Source: Candidatus Zixiibacteriota bacterium (GTDB taxonomy: Bacteria; Zixibacteria; MSB-5A5; GN15; FEB-12). From it: a DNA stretch of 14,545 nt. The position numbers and the translations under genes were made by a program. Position 1 is the stretch's first letter, and every line of letters begins with the position of its first letter. The notes beneath the pieces are model-generated. The model worked only from the letters and a program-made list of their open reading frames with translations. It had not been told where the DNA came from and made no database searches. This document shows positions 1 through 6,890 of this stretch, in pieces. The stretch spans positions 1-14,545 of the forward strand of contig QNAD01000013.1 in assembly GCA_003641345.1 (NCBI GenBank). Reading direction: 5' to 3'.

Positions 1-97
1 CTAAGAATAAGACTGAAAAGATCTTTGGCAAAACCATTCAATTAAATATTCGGATCTTGTGTAAGATATTTTTGTACAATATTTAAGTGAAAAATAC

Positions 98-103
98 AGG
101 AGG
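98..103 (+). promoter_or_regulatory. Ribosome binding site that sets the start of the first gene
   Basis: A perfect AGGAGG lies 4 bases before the ATG at 108. This favours 108 over the in-frame GTG at 87, which would put the Shine-Dalgarno sequence inside the coding region and add seven polar residues before the signal peptide. Confidence 0.8.
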
Positions 104-107
104 AAAA

Positions 108-680
108 ATGAAATTTGTTAATGTCGTCTTTAGTATTTTAGTATTAGCGATACTATTTACGCCTATCGTTAATGCACAAGTTGATATTTTTGGTAAAATG
201 GATACGGTTTACGCCGAAATTTCCAAGATTGATAATAATAACTGGTCTGTTACTGTTTCTGTAACCAATGACGAAACAGTGGAAGGATTATCAATCCCAC
301 TAAAAATGACTGCCGGAATGAATAAAATTGTGGCTGATTCGGCTGTGTACACTGGAGGAAGAGTAGAGAATTTTACCCTTAAAGCTTTCAGACCGGACAC
401 AGCAATTCAGTGTGCAACATTAGGAATGGTTGCTAATTTAGGACCGACCAAAAACAGTCTGCCTCCAGGAACTGGAAGACTTGTTACTCTCTTTGTCTCA
501 TCTTTGGAAAATAAGCCGATTGAAAAATTGATGGTTGACACCACTACAACTCACCCTAATAATTCAATAATGATAGTCGCAAGTACTTCTAACTGGGGTG
601 AACACAGACTTGATACTATTAAGGTGGAAAAAAGAAAAGAATTGGAAATCATTCCTGTCTTTGTAGTGAAAAAATTATAA
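108..680 (+). CDS. Small secreted protein, probable cohesin-like beta-sandwich domain
   Basis: A 190-residue protein of uncertain function. Residues 1-23 form a classical Sec signal peptide: MKF, a hydrophobic core at about 5-20, and an A-x-A type site ending VNA, with Q24 the likely mature N-terminus. No lipobox is visible. The mature part alternates hydrophobic strands with Gly/Asn/Thr turns and opens with a short acidic segment and a strand pair (WSVTVSVTNDETVEGLSIPL, about 46-65). A VYTGGRVENF motif (80-89) and a GTGRLVTLFVSS strand (121-132) follow. This order of strands recalls the cohesin-like modules found in many secreted FCB-group proteins, but the match is by pattern only. The tail (175-190) is basic and hydrophobic. 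It is monocistronic, with its own terminator directly after the stop. It could be an independent adhesin-like module or a binding partner of dockerin-like tails such as the one encoded at 4256-4477. Weak promoter-like elements upstream (TACAAT at 75-80; TATTTTTG at 67-74) lack convincing -35 partners. Confidence 0.75.
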   Translation: MKFVNVVFSILVLAILFTPIVNAQVDIFGKMDTVYAEISKIDNNNWSVTVSVTNDETVEGLSIPLKMTAGMNKIVADSAVYTGGRVENFTLKAFRPDTAIQCATLGMVANLGPTKNSLPPGTGRLVTLFVSSLENKPIEKLMVDTTTTHPNNSIMIVASTSNWGEHRLDTIKVEKRKELEIIPVFVVKKL

Positions 681-694
681 TTTATAATTCACTT

Positions 695-726
695 AAAAAA
701 AAGCTCGCCAACAGCGGGCTTTTTTT
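695..726. terminator. Bidirectional intrinsic terminator
   Basis: GCTCGC (703-708) pairs with GCGGGC (714-719), including one G-U pair, around a 5-base CAACA loop. It is flanked by eight A (695-702) and seven T (720-726), so an A/T-extended stem with a T-tract forms in either direction. It sits between convergent genes, and the TAA of the minus-strand nuclease gene (725-727) overlaps its edge. One hairpin therefore probably ends both transcripts. Confidence 0.85.
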
Positions 727-1960
727 ATAATTCTTTTTCATCAATTTCTTTTTTGAATTTGACTCGAACAGTTGAGCTTTCCTGAGAAACAACATATTTG
801 CCAAACTCTTCCATCTGCTCCGAAGAAAACTGCTGTTTCTTATACTTATCTTTCATCAATGCCCTTACATCCAATTCAAAATAATCTTCAAGATTATATT
901 TTCTGGCTAATTCCGAAAGATTTGCAAATGCGTTGCTATCTTTTGATTTTGAAATAAACTTAATATCTTCTGCGATACGTATATTCAATTCGCCTCTGTC
1001 CCCAATAATTTTACTTAAATCATTTTCGCGAGCATACTCTTTTGCTTCATTTTTTAGAGCATCAAGCTCATTTTTATATTTGTTATATTTATCATAAATT
1101 TCGAGATACTTATTAGCCAATTGTAATCCCTTTTGTTCAATCGACAAATCATCACTATCATCTTGATTACCCGTTTCCAACAATAGCTGGTGTCTTTTAG
1201 CCGGACATAATTGAAAATAATCACAGTAATCACAAAGATTTGATTCCTTGGTAGGGAAATTATCAATTTTTTCCGCCTCGATAGTTTCTACTATTTGGTT
1301 CCGAAATTCATAAGAAATCAAATCAAGTTCATCTTCACTTATTTTATGAGTTATTGTTTCATCTGGTCGTAAATAAATCTGTACCTGTTCGATATTTTTA
1401 TATTGTGGGAAATTCTGCTGTACGGCAATTTGATAAAAACCCATCTGATATCTAAAAGCAGGATCGGTTACCTTAGGGATATTCTTGCCAGTTTTATAGT
1501 CAATAATCTGGATTGTACCATCGTCTAATTTTAGAAGTTTGTCAATTATTGCATTCCCTTTAAATGGGCTGTTAGGAATATCAAAAGTTAATTTTAATTC
1601 GGTGCCTAAGAGTGTTCCAATTTTAAAAGGACTATATTTTTTATAATGACGGGTGATCATCTCCCGTCCCAACCTAATATAATCATCAACTGTATAAAAA
1701 TCTTTGATAAGAGCAATAGCATTTAAATCTACTTTTTTCCACTCTTCGTTATACATCTGCATAACATCTTCTAAGGGAATTACAATCCCATCGGCACCAA
1801 GCGAATAAAGCTTACTTAGAACCCTGTGAACTGATGAGCCAAGATATGCATCGGGGGTAACACGATCCGGAACTTTGACTCTTTCTATGTAATTAAATTT
1901 GAATTTACGTGGACAGGTTCGCCAAGTTCCAAGAGAACTATGGCTATATCGTGAAAGCAT
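725..1960 (-). CDS. RecB/Cas4-type PD-(D/E)XK nuclease with Fe-S cysteine set
   Basis: A 411-residue protein of the PDDEXK_1 (RecB/AddB/Cas4-like) nuclease superfamily. Visible motifs in order: YSHSSLGTWRTCPRKFKF at 5-22 with C16; GSSVH with H45; a GTELKL strand with E121; IIDK with D140; IDYKTG with D154 and K156; QMGFY with Q172 and Y176; and CDYCDYFQLCP with C243, C246 and C252. The one-plus-three cysteine spacing matches the 4Fe-4S cluster that staples the nuclease domain in AddB and Cas4. All catalytic residues are present, so it should cut or resect DNA using divalent metal. After about residue 270 comes a charged, coiled-coil-like stretch (275-315) and a small alpha/beta tail of a kind seen in other stand-alone RecB-like nucleases. 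No helicase domain is present and no helicase partner gene is in the window. The ATG has AAGGAAG just upstream and lies only 14 bp behind the GT2 gene, which implies co-transcription. There is no cas1, cas2 or CRISPR array nearby, so a Cas4 role is not supported. Confidence 0.9.
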   Translation of the reverse strand: MLSRYSHSSLGTWRTCPRKFKFNYIERVKVPDRVTPDAYLGSSVHRVLSKLYSLGADGIVIPLEDVMQMYNEEWKKVDLNAIALIKDFYTVDDYIRLGREMITRHYKKYSPFKIGTLLGTELKLTFDIPNSPFKGNAIIDKLLKLDDGTIQIIDYKTGKNIPKVTDPAFRYQMGFYQIAVQQNFPQYKNIEQVQIYLRPDETITHKISEDELDLISYEFRNQIVETIEAEKIDNFPTKESNLCDYCDYFQLCPAKRHQLLLETGNQDDSDDLSIEQKGLQLANKYLEIYDKYNKYKNELDALKNEAKEYARENDLSKIIGDRGELNIRIAEDIKFISKSKDSNAFANLSELARKYNLEDYFELDVRALMKDKYKKQQFSSEQMEEFGKYVVSQESSTVRVKFKKEIDEKEL

Positions 1961-1974
1961 ACTTCCTTCTTTAC

Positions 1975-2997
1975 TTATTTATTAACATTAATATTAAAAT
2001 ATTTCTTATAAAACTGCTTCCAAAATCCAACACCAAGCCCAAAATGGATAGTAGAAAAAATCAACAGACCGAAAATCAAACAACCGATATGTTTTTCTTT
2101 AACAGTTAACATACCGGAAAACAAAATAATAACTAAAAGATATATTCCGACTACTGATTTCAAAAAGCCAAATGCTGGAGTATGTAACATTGACAACAAA
2201 AATAGAAAAAGAAAACCAAGAACTCCTACTCCTGCTATAAGTTGAGGGAGAAAATAATAATTATGTTTTGTGGAAAAATTAAAATATCCTCCACCGTATC
2301 TTTGCATCTGTCGCCATAAACCATTCAATGATGATTTTGGATAATAGGAAATCTTTAATTGGGGAGATGTAATAGATTTTAATCCTGCTTTATTAACTCT
2401 GTAATTAAAATCAATATCCGCACAAGCATCAAACCTTTCATCAAAATAACCCACAATTTCAAAAACATCACGTCGGTATATTGCACACGATGAAACCGGA
2501 TCAATTTTACTTTCATCATTTGAAAATAACTTACTCCTCGTTCTATGCCCTAAAATTGACCCACTGCAAACAGCTATAGACTTTTCAAATTCAATAAGAT
2601 CGGGAGGATTCAGAAATTGTGTATTACAAAGACATTTTGCGTCAGTTTTTTCAAAAACATTGATTATGGAAGAAAGTAGATGTTTATCAGGAAGGTTTAT
2701 ATGTCCGTCAAGAATCAAAATATAAGGAGCAGATGAATTTTTTACTCCCAGGTTTCTTCCTGCCGAAGAAAATTTCTTTGGGTTATCTAATAAAATTAAA
2801 GAACCAAATCTATTTTTAAACAAAGAGGCAATTTCTTTTGTCTTATCAGAAGAACCGCCATCAGCAATTACAACTTCAACTTCAGCCATCGGGAAATCCT
2901 GAGAGTATATCTGCTCTAAAGTTTGACCAATAAATGATTCTTCATTTAATACCGGCATTATAATAGCCAGTTTATATTTTGATGCTATGTTACTCAT
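1975..2997 (-). CDS. Family 2 glycosyltransferase with C-terminal membrane segments
   Basis: A 340-residue GT-A fold glycosyltransferase resembling succinoglycan-type (ExoA-like) GT2 enzymes. The N-terminal catalytic domain has the MPVLNEE start (14-20), the nucleotide-binding ADGGSSDKT (45-53), an AGRNLG helix start (79-84) and ILDGH (95-99) in place of the usual DxD; the D-x-H form is familiar in ExoA-like members. The acceptor side shows DERFDACADIDFNYR (186-200) with acidic residues that could hold the catalytic base, and WRQMQRYG (228-235) matches the (Q/R)xxRW motif. Three hydrophobic segments follow (about 250-270, 278-298, 304-324), so it is probably anchored in the inner membrane with its active site in the cytoplasm. 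It likely adds a sugar to a lipid-linked glycan for extracellular or surface polysaccharide; the donor sugar cannot be read. No clear Shine-Dalgarno precedes the ATG. It lies between the GT-B gene (88 bp upstream) and the nuclease gene (14 bp downstream). Confidence 0.9.
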   Translation of the reverse strand: MSNIASKYKLAIIMPVLNEESFIGQTLEQIYSQDFPMAEVEVVIADGGSSDKTKEIASLFKNRFGSLILLDNPKKFSSAGRNLGVKNSSAPYILILDGHINLPDKHLLSSIINVFEKTDAKCLCNTQFLNPPDLIEFEKSIAVCSGSILGHRTRSKLFSNDESKIDPVSSCAIYRRDVFEIVGYFDERFDACADIDFNYRVNKAGLKSITSPQLKISYYPKSSLNGLWRQMQRYGGGYFNFSTKHNYYFLPQLIAGVGVLGFLFLFLLSMLHTPAFGFLKSVVGIYLLVIILFSGMLTVKEKHIGCLIFGLLIFSTIHFGLGVGFWKQFYKKYFNINVNK

Positions 2998-3085
2998 AAT
3001 ATTTCAATATTTATATTAGGATAATTAGAAGATGTCATCATTACAAATAAAAACATTTTCTCTATAATTTAAAATATCAAAAACA

Positions 3086-4171
3086 TTATTTTTCTTTGGA
3101 TAAATAAAGTTTCTTCCATCCATTAGAAATATTCTTGAAATTGCAAAAAGATAATTTATCACTACTGGTTTTAGCCTTAGAGGCTACAGGATAATTTGAT
3201 TCGACCATATCTATGAGTTTATCAGCTAATTCAATGTGGTCTTTAAACAGATGAATAAATTGAGATAGTCCGGAAGATATTAAAGCTGAAATTGATTTAT
3301 TTTCTACTGCCATAACTGGAATTCCGGACTGTAAAGCAGTTATCATCGACGGAGGCAAGAATTCATCACGGGAATTATTCAAGTAAATATCATTCTCATT
3401 AAAAAGCCTCAGCATTTCTTTTTCGTTATTATTTTCGCTGAGGAAAACACCATTTTCATTTTTAAGATTTATATTATTGCAAATATTTATGATTCGATTG
3501 TAATTCCCCAAAATACTTAATTCCGTACGGGGATATTTCTGTTTAATAATTCGAAAAGCTTTAATGATACCGTACAAATTTTGAGAAGGGTTCCCTGAAA
3601 AATCGACAAGGATTTTAGGTGTAATTTTATCAACACTTCTGAAAGGTATATTTGATTGATTTAATGGTTGATAAAACAAATCAACATGTTTTATAAGTTT
3701 TTCAAATTCTGACTTTAAAGCAGAATTGTTGACATTAACTTCCTGACAATGCTTTAAAACAGATATAATAATTTTTCTAAAAATAGGTCTGTACGTTAAA
3801 ATTTTGGAGTCATTATAGCTGACAATAATTTTCAACCCGAATAAACGACTTAACAAAAATGGAGTTACCAGAGAAATCATCAGTTGGCTATCAGACGGTA
3901 TAAAAATATGTATAATTTTATATTTTGGTAATAGATAAATAAGAATTTGCACGAGATGATAAAATTTTCTAATTAGTTGAAAATATGATTTATGATATTT
4001 ATCAAACAAAATTTGATTTGAATCTATTTTATTTTCAGTAAGAACATCTTTAACCAGATTCAACTGTTGGCAATCTGATAAATTAAGATTATCAACAGAT
4101 GAGTACAAAAGCACTCCTAAATCCGATTTATCCTGCCTGTTACTATTATACAAATTACTCTCCAAAACCAT
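3086..4171 (-). CDS. GT-B fold glycosyltransferase (GT4-like) lacking one donor-site Glu
   Basis: About 361 residues from the ATG at 4171. A TTG at 4201 would add ten residues, and neither start has a good ribosome binding site. The C-terminal half is GT4-like: KILVDFSGNPSQNLYGIIKA opens the second Rossmann domain, then a TELSILGNYN strand, and a DEFLPPSMITALQSGIPVMA segment equivalent to the family's E-x7-E region. The first acidic position (E270, ATG numbering) is kept, but the second Glu, which contacts the nucleotide-sugar ribose in GT4 enzymes, is Thr (T278). The N-terminal half is divergent and carries a hydrophobic helix (LVQILIYLLPKYKIIHIFIP) that may touch the membrane. By eye the protein is unusually rich in Ile, Asn, Lys and Ser, suggesting an even more AT-rich gene than its neighbours. 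It probably shares a glycan pathway with the GT2 gene downstream. It could be an enzyme with altered donor use or a degenerate, inactive one. Confidence 0.8.
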   Translation of the reverse strand: MVLESNLYNSNRQDKSDLGVLLYSSVDNLNLSDCQQLNLVKDVLTENKIDSNQILFDKYHKSYFQLIRKFYHLVQILIYLLPKYKIIHIFIPSDSQLMISLVTPFLLSRLFGLKIIVSYNDSKILTYRPIFRKIIISVLKHCQEVNVNNSALKSEFEKLIKHVDLFYQPLNQSNIPFRSVDKITPKILVDFSGNPSQNLYGIIKAFRIIKQKYPRTELSILGNYNRIINICNNINLKNENGVFLSENNNEKEMLRLFNENDIYLNNSRDEFLPPSMITALQSGIPVMAVENKSISALISSGLSQFIHLFKDHIELADKLIDMVESNYPVASKAKTSSDKLSFCNFKNISNGWKKLYLSKEK

Positions 4172-4252
4172 TGTTAATCTAATAGATTGTACACAATTCA
4201 ACTCAAAAAAGTTTAAGATATTTGAAGATTATAAAAGACAGGAATAATAAAC

Positions 4253-6742
4253 TTATGGGCATATAGGCGGAGGAGGCCCAAAATTGAATATATAGTCAAC
4301 GAGATAAGTTATATCAGAAATACCCAATAATTCTGAAATATCTCCGTCAGTATTAGCCTCTTCCCTACATTCCGGTTCGAAACCGCTTAAAAACATATAA
4401 TCTACCAAAAATGTTATATCTGATATTCCGATTTTATCTTCGGAATCATTATTAGCATTACCCCTGATGCCAATACAACAAACAGCCGTTTCACATACAT
4501 CACCGGTACCATCATTATCAGCATCTTCCTGCCCCGGGTTATAAGTTGCAGGACAATTATCAGTAATATTAGGGATTCCGTCATTATCAATATCAGAGTT
4601 AATCGATGGGAATTTTATTTTGTCCACCCAAACAGCATCGGAACCACTTGAGACAGAACTGTTTTTGGAATATACCCATCGGAATGTATGTTGTCCTGAA
4701 GTTACCGGATAAGAAACTTCACTCCAAAAATTTTCTCCCGACCAGATTTCCTGAATAGTATTATCAATATAAAAAGATAATTTATCATAGATTTCCTGAG
4801 TGGATGTTTTTAAATAAAAACTAATATTTCCAGAATTCAAATAATCAATAGTTACTTCCATCTGAGAATTTTGGGCATGGCTGATACTTCCTGATATAGC
4901 TGAATATTCACCATCGACAGAAGTGCTATTGTCAATTAACCAATTGGAATCACCACTCATTTGCCAGTTATATTCTAAAAAATCTGCAGTCTCAAAATTT
5001 TCAATTTCATAGCCCAGTTGAATAACTAATGGTAAACTAACAAAGTAACCATCATCACCTGAAATATCCAAAGTAAGAACAACATCATATTCCAATGGAC
5101 ATGATGGATTGATAGACATTTCAAAAAGAACAAGATTCACACCTGTTGTCCCACCTAATGGATCAAGGTTAGGATAGTTAGAGTTGGCTTGAGTTATAGT
5201 AAGATATGGGTCGGATGTTTGAAGAACTGATGACAAATTAGTCGCAGGACTGTCACCATTATTTCTTACTGAAATTGACACAAAAATATTCTCTCCCGGC
5301 ATTGTCCGCCCAATGTTGTGTGAAACAAAAGAAATTGAAGGTCCGTTTGGGACAGGAACTAATTGGACATTTACTTCTGTAACATTAAAATCAGTAACAA
5401 CAACATTTGAAATTGTGTCTGAGATATATCCTTCGGCTGAAAACACCAGACTGTAAGTACCTGATTCCATCATCCGATAGTAATCACCTACATCAGGGTC
5501 GGTAAAAACAATAGAACTATCTTGTTCAAAATCATGTCCGAGCACTTCAACAAATGCCAAAACCGGAAATCCGGTAGAATAATCTGTTACTAATCCTTTA
5601 ATACCATATAGTGCCTGCCTTAAATATTCAAAAAATGATTGCTTGTTATAAATCCAATAAGCAGGAAGTTGACTGGCTAAGGGTAGTTTTGTGTCTGATA
5701 GTTCAATAGTGGTTTCACGACATCCATTATAATAATTCATATAATCCTGTCGTCCACCTGTGATTGGGTACCAATCATATCCATTGGTAATACCATCATC
5801 ATAACCATTCATATAAGATGCAGGGCTATATTTTTGGGCTGTGTCAGCATATTGGTGGCAAACAGCCTGATACCAGACATCATCGGTATGCCTTCTTGAC
5901 CAGGTATCCCAGGGATAATTGACCACTTCGGCTCCACCATGAAAATTAGCTGAGATAACAAAATTTTTACTCTCAGAAAAATTCATCATCGCTACTGTTT
6001 CTACCTGATAAGAATTACCGTCAGGGTGAGGACCATCATCCGGATCAGGGAAATTTCGATTTAGATCAACCCAGTTGTCATTACCTCTTATAGCACCGCT
6101 TACAGAGCTGTTACCTGTATGGTATGTTCCGTCTGGATTAGCTAAAGGGTTTATCCAAATTTCCATATTATTGACTATATCCGTTATTTCAGCATCAGCC
6201 CCATAAGTTGTCAAAATAGAATCTATCATTCTGAGCATCAAAACATAACCGACAGTTTCATCACCATGCATAGTCGAAGTAAACATTACTTCCGATTCAT
6301 ATTCCTCTGAAGTTACATTGTCAGATATTTTGATATAGAGCAGTGCTCTTCCTTGATTTGTTGCTCCGATATTTACGACTTGGCAAATAGATGGATAATC
6401 AGCTTCAAACTGATACATCATATCCACGTAATCTGTATAAGTTGGGTAAACATCCCAAGTAGTTATATCAGCTTTATCAGTTGACATTTTGGGAGATATT
6501 AAATTTCCGGGATGAGGTAATATTTCATAAGTGTAATTAAGTTTTTTGAAATCAATAATAGTATTATCATTGGCATAAGCATAAACAGTATCACCAATTA
6601 CATTGTCGATAGAGATTACTTTAGTAATCTCCAGTAGTTCTGATCGATTGGAGATATTAAATTTCAGATAATATTCACCGGCACTAACAGTTGATGTTAG
6701 AATTAACAAAAGACCAAGTATAATTTTAAAGTAATTTTTCAT
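4253..6742 (-). CDS. Secreted M14 zinc carboxypeptidase with dockerin-like C-terminus
   Basis: An 829-residue multidomain exoprotein. It has a signal peptide (1-21, ending VSA) and a propeptide-like region (about 22-85). The M14 catalytic domain spans about 95-375, with zinc ligands H159 and E162 (HGDE) and H268 (NFHGG), substrate-binding N228-R229 (DLNRNF), Y325 and catalytic E347 (TIELSD). The segment ITNGYDWYPITGGRQDY is strikingly like the regulatory carboxypeptidase branch (CPE/CPD/CPN, M14B), which removes C-terminal Lys/Arg; that specificity is inference. As in that branch, a transthyretin-like domain follows (about 381-462). Next come a CARDB-like beta domain (about 465-577), a beta-sandwich, possibly carbohydrate- or protein-binding (about 580-712), thrombospondin type-3 repeats (717-750) and a dockerin-like pair (756-829). 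All catalytic residues are intact. It is probably exported to the surface or medium and stabilised by calcium. No Shine-Dalgarno is visible; an AT inverted repeat overlaps the start codon. It is first in a possible four-gene minus-strand transcript, 51-81 bp ahead of the GT-B gene. Confidence 0.93.
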   Translation of the reverse strand: MKNYFKIILGLLLILTSTVSAGEYYLKFNISNRSELLEITKVISIDNVIGDTVYAYANDNTIIDFKKLNYTYEILPHPGNLISPKMSTDKADITTWDVYPTYTDYVDMMYQFEADYPSICQVVNIGATNQGRALLYIKISDNVTSEEYESEVMFTSTMHGDETVGYVLMLRMIDSILTTYGADAEITDIVNNMEIWINPLANPDGTYHTGNSSVSGAIRGNDNWVDLNRNFPDPDDGPHPDGNSYQVETVAMMNFSESKNFVISANFHGGAEVVNYPWDTWSRRHTDDVWYQAVCHQYADTAQKYSPASYMNGYDDGITNGYDWYPITGGRQDYMNYYNGCRETTIELSDTKLPLASQLPAYWIYNKQSFFEYLRQALYGIKGLVTDYSTGFPVLAFVEVLGHDFEQDSSIVFTDPDVGDYYRMMESGTYSLVFSAEGYISDTISNVVVTDFNVTEVNVQLVPVPNGPSISFVSHNIGRTMPGENIFVSISVRNNGDSPATNLSSVLQTSDPYLTITQANSNYPNLDPLGGTTGVNLVLFEMSINPSCPLEYDVVLTLDISGDDGYFVSLPLVIQLGYEIENFETADFLEYNWQMSGDSNWLIDNSTSVDGEYSAISGSISHAQNSQMEVTIDYLNSGNISFYLKTSTQEIYDKLSFYIDNTIQEIWSGENFWSEVSYPVTSGQHTFRWVYSKNSSVSSGSDAVWVDKIKFPSINSDIDNDGIPNITDNCPATYNPGQEDADNDGTGDVCETAVCCIGIRGNANNDSEDKIGISDITFLVDYMFLSGFEPECREEANTDGDISELLGISDITYLVDYIFNFGPPPPICP
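4256..4477 (-). repeat. Dockerin-like duplicated repeat (peptidase residues 756-829)
   Basis: Two related units about 35 residues apart: IGISDITFLVDYMF (771-784) and GISDITYLVDYIF (807-819). Each is preceded by an Asn/Asp-rich loop (NANNDSED and NTDGD) that fits a dockerin-type calcium loop. Cysteines at 755/756, 792 and 828 bracket the units and may form disulfides. It ends in FGPPPPICP. In cellulosomal systems such a pair binds a cohesin; in FCB-group bacteria the partners are mostly unknown. Confidence 0.8.
4493..4594 (-). other. Thrombospondin type-3 calcium-binding repeats (residues 717-750)
   Basis: DIDNDGIPNITDNCP followed by DADNDGTGDVC shows the alternating Asp pattern and paired Cys of thrombospondin type-3 repeats, which bind calcium and act as rigid linkers. 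It separates the beta domains from the dockerin-like tail. Confidence 0.85.
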
Positions 6743-6763
6743 AATATATTAGTAGTATATTAT
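6741..6763. repeat. AT-only inverted repeat over the peptidase start codon
   Basis: ATAATATA (6741-6748) and TATATTAT (6756-6763) are perfect complements separated by TTAGTAG. The left arm includes two bases of the peptidase ATG (6740-6742, read on the minus strand). In the mRNA it could form a weak hairpin at the start codon, or it may simply reflect promoter AT-richness. Confidence 0.35.
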
Positions 6764-6890
6764 ATATAATAATGGATAATTGCATTTTTACAACTACAAT
6801 TTTCAGGAAATCATATCAAAATTTTCAACTTGATAATTATTTGAGCTCCTTTAACTTATATTGAACAAATAAATATGAGTAAATAATTTA
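6743..6890. promoter_or_regulatory. Divergent promoter region between peptidase and CDF genes
   Basis: This 148-bp, very AT-rich spacer must hold promoters for both directions. On the minus strand a TTGTAA (6788-6793) lies 18-19 bases before TTATAT/TATATA. On the plus strand no convincing -35/-10 pair was found. A 6-bp inverted repeat, TATCAA (6814-6819) and TTGATA (6830-6835), spaced by 10 bases, is a possible operator 55 bp before the CDF start. Confidence 0.4.

Noticed and set aside
87..107. GTG start at 87 for the first gene
   Set aside because: The AGGAGG at 98-103 would lie inside the coding region, and the ATG at 108 gives a clean signal peptide.
725..1960. Possible Cas4 and hence a CRISPR-Cas locus
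   Set aside because: No cas1/cas2 or array of regularly spaced repeats anywhere in the window. The protein is longer than typical Cas4 and fits the wider RecB-like family.
73..4193. Shared TGTACAAT motif upstream of the first gene (73-80) and, reversed, upstream of the GT-B gene (4186-4193)
   Set aside because: Only two copies of eight bases in AT-rich DNA, at different distances from the starts; chance is sufficient explanation.
6830..6845. Fur-like box (TGATAAT followed by TATTTGA) before the CDF gene
   Set aside because: The right half matches the 7-1-7 consensus at too few positions.
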